Origin: Methanosarcina barkeri 3
GTDB lineage: Archaea > Halobacteriota > Methanosarcinia > Methanosarcinales > Methanosarcinaceae
DNA: 64,000 nt
Direction: 5' to 3'
NCBI RefSeq assembly: GCF_000970305.1
Contig: NZ_CP009517.1
Span: forward strand, 2,666,001-2,730,000
Below the pieces are notes generated by a model. The model did no database searches. It had not been told where the DNA came from and worked only from the letters and a program-made list of their open reading frames with translations. The stretch's first letter is position 1; every line of letters begins with the position of its first letter. Shown in pieces: positions 58,968 to 64,000 of this stretch. A program made the position numbers and the translations under genes.

Positions 58968-59037
58968 AATCGAAGGGGAACTCTAATCCTCAACCTGCTA
59001 ATTACGAGTCAACCTCTATACCGCTAACTATGACGGC
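58968..59037 (-). pseudogene. tRNA-Thr-like relic
   Basis: Read on the minus strand, this stretch aligns along its whole length with tRNA-Thr at 59951-60022 (for example GCCGTCATAGTTAGCGGTAT versus GCCGTCGTGGCTTAGCGGTA, and a shared CGTAAT around the anticodon). The acceptor 3' strand and T arm are corrupted, so it should not fold. The 60 bp beyond its 5' end also resemble the flank of the real gene. Confidence 0.8.
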
Positions 59038-59146
59038 AAATCTACAGGGAAAATAAGAAGACTTAAAACCCCGATTAAAAGTTCGATTATTTTATTCTTT
59101 AGGGCTTTGTTTGTAATTTTATGGCTCAAAACGTTTGTATTGGCTA

Positions 59147-59449
59147 TCAGTCTTTATTCACTTCATTACAGGTGTTCCATCTGTTATAGGAGATATATGA
59201 CTCACATTCAGTGTTACATCCCCCTGTAGCCAGAAGTCCAAAAGTACACCTGTCAATCTGAATATGTTTAGGTCTACTGCTATCGTTATTCACAGGCTCA
59301 TACCAGTACTTATGATAAATACAATCATTCGTTACGTGACTTTGTATTATTTTTTGGGTTTTTGAATGATTGAAGCCGTTAAATAAGGAAAATAATGATA
59401 AAGTTTGAGAATTTAAAAGGATGTTAGAAAATAGTTCTTTTATACTCAT
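59147..59449 (-). CDS. Small Cys-containing protein of unknown function
   Basis: 100 aa from ATG 59449, with GGGGGG 7-12 nt upstream; upstream codons in frame are ignored. No signal peptide or transmembrane segment. The N-terminal half is helical (IKELFSNILLNSQTLSLFSL). The C-terminal half holds the cysteines (DCIYHKYWYEP, RCTFGLLATGGCNTECESYI, NTCNEV). The leader-plus-Cys-rich-core look recalls precursor peptides, but no modifying enzyme is adjacent. It sits between the tRNA-Thr gene and its relic. Confidence 0.5.
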   Translation of the reverse strand: MSIKELFSNILLNSQTLSLFSLFNGFNHSKTQKIIQSHVTNDCIYHKYWYEPVNNDSSRPKHIQIDRCTFGLLATGGCNTECESYISYNRWNTCNEVNKD

Positions 59450-59950
59450 TATATACCCCCCTTTTAATTTAAGAAACGCAACATATAAAAAAATTACCAT
59501 GTGTAAACACATAAGAAAAACATGTTTTCTACTCCTAACTAAGAACGTTATTCTGTGCCATCAATTATTATAGAACATGCTAACATTCAGGCCTTCAATC
59601 ATGTATGGAATCTGGTTTCAAATCAATATTTTGGAGAACTATCGAAAAATAAAGTAATTTTCATTGATTTTCGTTAACCGAATAATCATGAAATTAAGTT
59701 TCTAATTTACTGATCAAAGAAAAAAAGATGCTTGTGAATACTTTAAATTAGAGTTCTATCGCCAAAAGATGAAAACAGGAAAGAAAGTCTCCTGCTTTTC
59801 CGATGAGCATGGTTCCATTTTCATCATAATAATTATCCTTACTCAAAATATCCATAACCAGCGAATTTATTCCTCAAAATCGAATATATAAAGACCTGTA
59901 CTTTATCCCAATCCCAAAAAAGATGATTTGATCCAGAAAAATAAAAAAAG
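59450..59950. other. Spacer between the small Cys protein and tRNA-Thr
   Basis: 500 bp, AT-rich. The stretch after the tRNA 3' end (59938-59949, on the minus strand a T-run CTTTTTTTAT) is a likely terminator of the tRNA. No gene seen. Confidence 0.45.
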
Positions 59951-60022
59951 AGCCGCCGGGGGGACTTGAACCCTCGACCTGCTGATTACGAATCAGCCGC
60001 TATACCGCTAAGCCACGACGGC
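59951..60022 (-). tRNA. tRNA-Thr (anticodon CGU)
   Basis: 72 nt. Acceptor GCCGTCG pairs with CGGCGGC (one G-U), D arm GGCTTAGCGGTATAGC, anticodon stem GCTGA/TCAGC around loop TTCGTAA (anticodon CGT, reads ACG), T arm GAGGGTTCAAGTCCCCC. Discriminator U, as usual for archaeal tRNA-Thr. CCA is not encoded. T-run follows the 3' end. Confidence 0.95.
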
Positions 60023-60166
60023 AAATACACAGAAAGATTGAGCAGACTTAATACATAGATCAAGAATTTAATTATTTCGCTCGGGCGGAGCCATTTGCTT
60101 TTGCAACGCCTGGATAATCCTTACATTATTTAAATAATGCGGCCACCTTTTTAAGGTTTTAGCTTC

Positions 60167-60322
60167 CTTTAAACAATTCTGTCACCCCTTTAAACAATCC
60201 TATCATCCTTTAAACAATCCTATCATCCTTTAAACAATCCTATCATCCTTTAAACAATCCTATCATCCTTTAAACAATCCTATCATCCTTTAAACAATCC
60301 TATCATCCTTTAAACAATCCTG
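60167..60322. repeat. Tandem 20-bp array that overlaps the trm5 stop codon
   Basis: Seven to eight copies of CCTTTAAACAATCCTATCAT. The last copy (to 60322) lies inside the trm5 coding strand: read on the minus strand it is AGG-ATT-GTT-TAA-AGG, the codons for R-I-V, the stop and the following base triplet. The array thus repeats the gene's own end. Confidence 0.92.
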
Positions 60323-61320
60323 GCCTCTATACAGATATTATACTGATGAGGAGCATACGAACGGACTACCCTTTTATCCAGAACCTCGATTTTTCTTCCT
60401 GCTTTTTCCGCAGCTTTCCTTACGAGTTCTATAGAGCTTTCGAAGAGGTCGTCTTCAGGAGTTATTCCATAATAATGGATTATTCCACCGGACTTTGTCA
60501 GGAGAACTGCAGAGTCCAGGAATTCAGAGGCGCTATGAGGCAAATTCATAATCACATGATCGGCACTGCCTGCAAACTTTTTTGCTTCTTCCCTGGCATC
60601 ACCCTCGACTGCTTCAATATTTTTTGCAGAATTGAGAATAATATTTTCTCTGAGATAATACACAGCATCCGGATTTTTATCGATTGCCAGGACTTTTGAA
60701 GGCTTTTTGCTCTTTGCGATCAGAATACTGTAAGGTCCGACGCCTGCAAACATATCGACAACAGTATCCCCTTCCTTAATCCAGGAAAGAATTCTTGAGC
60801 GCTCGGTTGAAAGGCGGGGAGTAAAATAAGCCCGTGCAAGATCGACTTTGTAGCGGCAGCCGTATTCCCTATGAATGGTTTCGGTTCTCATCTCGCCTGC
60901 AATAACCTCAAATTCTCTAACCCGGAATTCTCCGGTAACAGGAGTAAGAGGCTTGAGCACAGTTTTGATATTCGGCTGAGTCTGAAGTAGGGCATCGGCA
61001 ATTCTTGAGGCTTTCTGTTTATCAAGCTCAGGATCTTCCAGCAGGGCGATGTCCCCTATAACTTCATAAGCAGGGCTGAAACCAAGCAGGTTTTCCGGAA
61101 CAGGTTTCTTTTCCTGGAGCTTGAAGTCGAACTCGATAAACTCAATTTCTTCGGGAAAATTTTCAAGCTCATCAGGAGCAGGTTCTCTGCTCAGGGGAAG
61201 GTAAAGAAATGCTTCATCTGAACCTATTTTTACGGAATTATCCAGAATTTCAAGCTCAAGGAGTATTCTTCGTACAGTTTCTCCTTTCTTTTTAGGAACT
61301 TTTATGCACTGCCGTTTCAT
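60310..61320 (-). CDS. trm5: tRNA (guanine37-N1)-methyltransferase Trm5
   Basis: 336 aa. Archaeal Trm5b layout: N-terminal domain 1-70, middle RNA-binding domain with REYGCRYKVDLARAYFTPRLSTER (the conserved R and substrate loop), then Rossmann methyltransferase with VVDMFAGVGPYSILIAK (AdoMet), DKNPDAVYYLRENI, and the NPPY-like motif IMNLPHSASEFLD. It makes m1G37 next to the anticodon, which prevents frameshifting. The stop codon lies inside a tandem repeat. Start ATG at 61320; an upstream ribosome site is weak. Confidence 0.93.
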   Translation of the reverse strand: MKRQCIKVPKKKGETVRRILLELEILDNSVKIGSDEAFLYLPLSREPAPDELENFPEEIEFIEFDFKLQEKKPVPENLLGFSPAYEVIGDIALLEDPELDKQKASRIADALLQTQPNIKTVLKPLTPVTGEFRVREFEVIAGEMRTETIHREYGCRYKVDLARAYFTPRLSTERSRILSWIKEGDTVVDMFAGVGPYSILIAKSKKPSKVLAIDKNPDAVYYLRENIILNSAKNIEAVEGDAREEAKKFAGSADHVIMNLPHSASEFLDSAVLLTKSGGIIHYYGITPEDDLFESSIELVRKAAEKAGRKIEVLDKRVVRSYAPHQYNICIEARIV

Positions 61321-61564
61321 GGAAAATCGCCTTTCGGAAGCCTAAGGCTATCCTTCTATTAATAAACTACCTCAAACTCTGTCTTCTTCGGTTACTTATC
61401 CGGCTATTTGTCCGACTTTGCGTTTTAAACAAGCCTGAAAAGATATAAGTAAATTTTCGGAAAAGGAAAATGCCTCAGAAACTTTGTTTCCAAAGGGATC
61501 TTTAATCCTGAGATTTATTTGAAAATAAGGTGAAAAACTCAACTTGACTTTAGGGGTGCTAAGA

Positions 61565-61993
61565 TTGGTAATGGGAGTAAGCATTAACCAGATCAGGAAA
61601 ATCTCGCTTGGACTGCAGGTTTCTACCCTACTAACCTATATGTTTGGATTTACTGCGCTGAAGCTGAGCGGTTCAAAAAAAGAAGGAATCCAGAGACACG
61701 GGAAAATAAACACTCTCGGATACACCCTGGGAGCCTTATCTTTACTGTATATGATGTACTCCGGACTAAGGCTCATAATTGCTAGGGCAGCTCCTTCAAT
61801 CATGTATATTCACGGTACCTTTGGGCTTATAACTCTGGCTCTTAGCTCCTTATTTGTAGCTAACAGATGGAGCTGGAAAACTATCAAGAACATGAGGACT
61901 CTTGTAGTTCTGTTTCTGTCGACTTTCAGCGGAGGAGTATACATGTTTTCACGGCTCTATAAACAAAGGACACCTGCAGAAAAGAGTGAGTAA
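61565..61993 (+). CDS. Four-helix membrane protein (possible heme-binding type)
   Basis: About 142 aa. The start is uncertain: TTG 61565 has AGGGGTG 7 nt upstream, ATG 61571 is close by, and the frame opens at 61544. Four predicted transmembrane helices (QVSTLLTYMFGFTAL, TLGYTLGALSLLYMMYSG, IMYIHGTFGLITLALSSLF, TLVVLFLSTFSGGVYMFS). QRHGKINTLGY and YIHGTFG place one His near each of helices 2 and 3, as in small cytochrome b561/DUF420-like proteins. Heme binding is a guess. Divergent from trm5. Confidence 0.65.
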   Translation: MVMGVSINQIRKISLGLQVSTLLTYMFGFTALKLSGSKKEGIQRHGKINTLGYTLGALSLLYMMYSGLRLIIARAAPSIMYIHGTFGLITLALSSLFVANRWSWKTIKNMRTLVVLFLSTFSGGVYMFSRLYKQRTPAEKSE

Positions 61994-62390
61994 AAGAAAT
62001 TACACCATCAGCGAATCTAAACCTAAAAATCGTTTTATAGATAATTATGAGTTCACTGATAATCATTAACCTAAAGGAGACCATCCATATAGGTTTTTAC
62101 AGGAATTTCCGAGTAAGTTGCTTCGCAGATAGTAACCAGAAATCCCAGGATAACTGGTTAATCTGAGAAAAATAATTTGGGACAACTGGCCTGAGTACAG
62201 GTGAACTTTTGGGATAGTTGAACTTAACTTTTGGGATAGTTGAACTTAACTTTCGGGATAGTTGAACTTAACTTTCGGGATAGTTGAACTTAACTTTTGG
62301 GATAGTTGAACTTAACTTTTGGGATAGTTGAACTTAACTTTCGGAATAACCGAAGTTTCAGGGTATCTTAGCTTTCAGGAAAGCTGAAGC
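61994..62390. other. Spacer between convergent genes with a tandem array
   Basis: 397 bp without a gene between the membrane protein and the LysE gene, which face each other. The right part is the 22-bp array at 62211-62342. Further degenerate units (GGAATAACCGAAGTTTCAGG, GGAAAGCTGAAGCTCAGG) follow. Confidence 0.6.
62211..62342. repeat. Six tandem 22-bp repeats
   Basis: Units start at 62211, 62233, 62255, 62277, 62299 and 62321: GGGATAGTTGAACTTAACTT plus TT or TC. Nearly identical, non-coding. Confidence 0.94.
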
Positions 62391-63047
62391 TCAGGATAAG
62401 TGAATCGAGTTATTGTAGTTAAGCATGAAGTACAACCCAAAAATTATCAGGAATACCCCACAGGTATAAAGAATATATCTATGCATTTTTTGGGAAAGCA
62501 GGGTTTTACCATGGCCGAACGATCCGGATACGACAGTAAACCAGCCCAGGTCTGCAGTCCAGTGTCCGATCATATAAGCCATTGCTATTATGACTCCTAA
62601 TTCATACTCCTTAAGTACAAGTGCACCACCAGCAGTCAGCCACCAGATCCAGAAGTATGGGTTAGAAACCGAAGTAACAAGACCAATCAAGCTAGGATTA
62701 GAAAAAAGCTTCAAGCCTGGAGATTCCTTAGAAGTTTTCACATACGAAGATGTAGATCTTGCTTCCTTTAAAGTAAGAAGCCCAAATACCAGAAGTGAAA
62801 GCCCTCCTAGAAGGAAAATTAAAGAAATCATGTCACTATCGACAAGCGAAGCAGCTCCTAACAGAATCAACACATAGAGCACAGCTTCCACGAGCATATG
62901 CCCGAATACCACCTGTGGGCCTGCAAGCCAGCCTTTCTTCAACGAAATCTCTATAGTTGCAAAAAGCATCGGGCCAGGAACGAGTGCGCCTGTAAGCCCT
63001 ACAGAGAAACCTAAAAGAAGAGCTTCCAAAACTTCAATTGTTAGCAT
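62391..63047 (-). CDS. LysE/RhtB-family exporter
   Basis: 218 aa, six predicted transmembrane helices. GFSVGLTGALVPGPMLFATIEISLKKGWLAGPQVVFGHMLVEAVLY contains the LysE-type G-x-x-PGP motif. SLIGLVTSVSNPYFWIWWLTAGGA is the second conserved block. LysE/RhtB proteins export amino acids or similar small molecules. Substrate unknown. Start ATG 63047. Confidence 0.88.
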   Translation of the reverse strand: MLTIEVLEALLLGFSVGLTGALVPGPMLFATIEISLKKGWLAGPQVVFGHMLVEAVLYVLILLGAASLVDSDMISLIFLLGGLSLLVFGLLTLKEARSTSSYVKTSKESPGLKLFSNPSLIGLVTSVSNPYFWIWWLTAGGALVLKEYELGVIIAMAYMIGHWTADLGWFTVVSGSFGHGKTLLSQKMHRYILYTCGVFLIIFGLYFMLNYNNSIHLS

Positions 63048-63312
63048 TATGGACCAAGAACTTAAAAGTATCTAAGATTCTTTTTTGAAAGTAAATTTCC
63101 GCAAGCAGAAAGATCCAGATAAATTGACTTAAATAAAACAAACCAGTAAAAAAATAGGGCATCTCTATTTTATAGAGAAAACCTACTGGCAAAAAAACAG
63201 GAAATTTAGAGACAATTTCAGTATCTCTTTCGATTAATTTTTTAAAATTTGCATTGCGCAAACTAATCATGCTGCAGCTCGGGTTTTTCAAGCCTTTTGA
63301 AAAAGGTTTGAT

Positions 63313-63999
63313 TTAGAGAATAATCTCAATATCCAGTTCTTCTGCAAGCTCTTTATACCTGTTTCGGATAGTGACTTCCGTAACCCCGGCTACATCCGCA
63401 ACTTCCCGCTGAGTTCTCCGTTCACCACAGAGAATGGACGCAATATAAATTGCAGCAGCAGCAACTCCTGTCGGACCCCTTCCGCTTGTGAGTTCCTTTT
63501 CGGAAGCCTGCCTCAGGATCTCAACACTCTTGGACTGGACTTCTCCTTTAAGGTTAAGGCCTGAACAGAACCTTGGAACGTAGTCGATCGGAGATGTAGG
63601 CATGAGCTTTAGTGCAAGTTCTCTGGAAATAAAGCGGTAAGTTCTTCCGATTTCTTTCCGGCTAACTCTTGACACTTCTTCAATTTCATCAAGAGTTCTT
63701 GGAACGCTGCACTGACGGCAAGCAGCATAAAGAGCTGCTGCGGCAACGCCTTCAATGCTTCTTCCACGGATAAGGTTTTTGTCCACAGCTTTTCTGTAGA
63801 CGACAGCTGCGGTTTCCCTCACAGTTCTTGGAAGACCGAGAGCGGAAGCCATTCTGTCCAGTTCGGATAATGCAAATGCAAGGTTTCTTTCAGTTGCGTT
63901 ACTTACACGGATTCTACGCTGCCATTTTCTTAAACGATAGAGTTGAGCACGATTTTTTGAAGAGATTGACTTTCCATAGGAGTCGCGATTCCTCCAGTC
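63313..63999 (-). CDS. tfb: Transcription initiation factor B (TFB), 5' part beyond the window
   Basis: C-terminal 228 residues; the gene continues past the window's right edge and the coding frame stays open to 63999. The visible part starts [20 protein letters not shown] and [21 protein letters not shown] (linker to core), then two cyclin-like repeats: [20 protein letters not shown] and [19 protein letters not shown] in the first, [20 protein letters not shown] and [20 protein letters not shown] in the second. A helix-turn-helix ([20 protein letters not shown]) reads the BRE. The zinc ribbon and B-finger should lie to the right. TFB recruits archaeal RNA polymerase to TBP-bound promoters. 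Confidence 0.95.
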
Positions 64000-64000
64000 A

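Noticed and set aside
63034-63291. 85-codon open frame on the minus strand with one hydrophobic stretch
   Set aside because: It overlaps the start of the LysE gene, has no ribosome site and its codons look like AT-rich spacer.

Overview
The window looks like a chromosome segment of a methanogenic archaeon of the genus Methanosarcina. The evidence is the archaeal TFB gene at the right edge, an archaeal-type GluRS, Trm5 and XPD-like helicase, the AhbD/AhbA/AhbB/SirC route to heme, iron-sulfur flavoproteins of the Isf type, archaeal type IV pilins, low GC with very long AT-rich spacers, and a large family of secreted PKD/beta-propeller proteins. The species is not assigned.

Layout. Positions 1-6.2 kb are accessory DNA: a secreted CbiX-like/GLUG fusion protein, 2.1 kb of decayed spacer with a degraded inverted-repeat element, and a complete IS5-type insertion sequence. 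A DtxR/MntR-type metalloregulator follows, behind a perfect 17-bp palindrome. Positions 6.9-10.7 kb hold a block (truncated regulator plus two secreted or membrane proteins) bracketed by two copies of the promoter and first codons of ahbD. Positions 10.6-19.0 kb are the heme/tetrapyrrole cluster ahbD-ahbA-ahbB-sirC-hemA-hemB-hemL-hemC. It makes uroporphyrinogen precursors from glutamyl-tRNA and carries the late siroheme-to-heme steps, except ahbC, hemD and the uroporphyrinogen methyltransferase. pyrD-pyrK, an FAH-family hydrolase and a small winged-helix protein follow on the same strand with 1-nt overlaps (19.1-21.9 kb). gltX (24.8-26.5 kb) also serves tetrapyrrole synthesis, because glutamyl-tRNA is the HemA substrate.

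Positions 22.1-46.1 kb are dominated by seven secreted proteins carrying 25 PKD domains in all. Their N-terminal modules are a GH17 glycosidase, TolB-like propellers (2), YVTN propellers (3) and a papain-like peptidase. A beta-helix protein lies among them. This region shows amplification in progress: a copied gltX 3' end, an orphan PKD tail, a PKD domain lost through a new stop, a 747-bp internal duplication, and three tandem copies of one gene's leader plus signal peptide.

Positions 46.4-64 kb return to mostly core genes: XPD-like helicase, HxlR regulator, two Isf-like flavoproteins, nitroreductase, ABM monooxygenase, a small lipoprotein operon, an FdhD homologue lacking CXXC, a divergent type IV pilin cluster, tRNA-Thr(CGU) with a nearby tRNA-like relic, trm5, a membrane protein, a LysE exporter and the 5'-truncated TFB gene. 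Throughout, spacers contain locus-specific tandem repeats of 11-25 bp (one of 51 bp), each array with its own unit. I saw no CRISPR array, rRNA or prophage.
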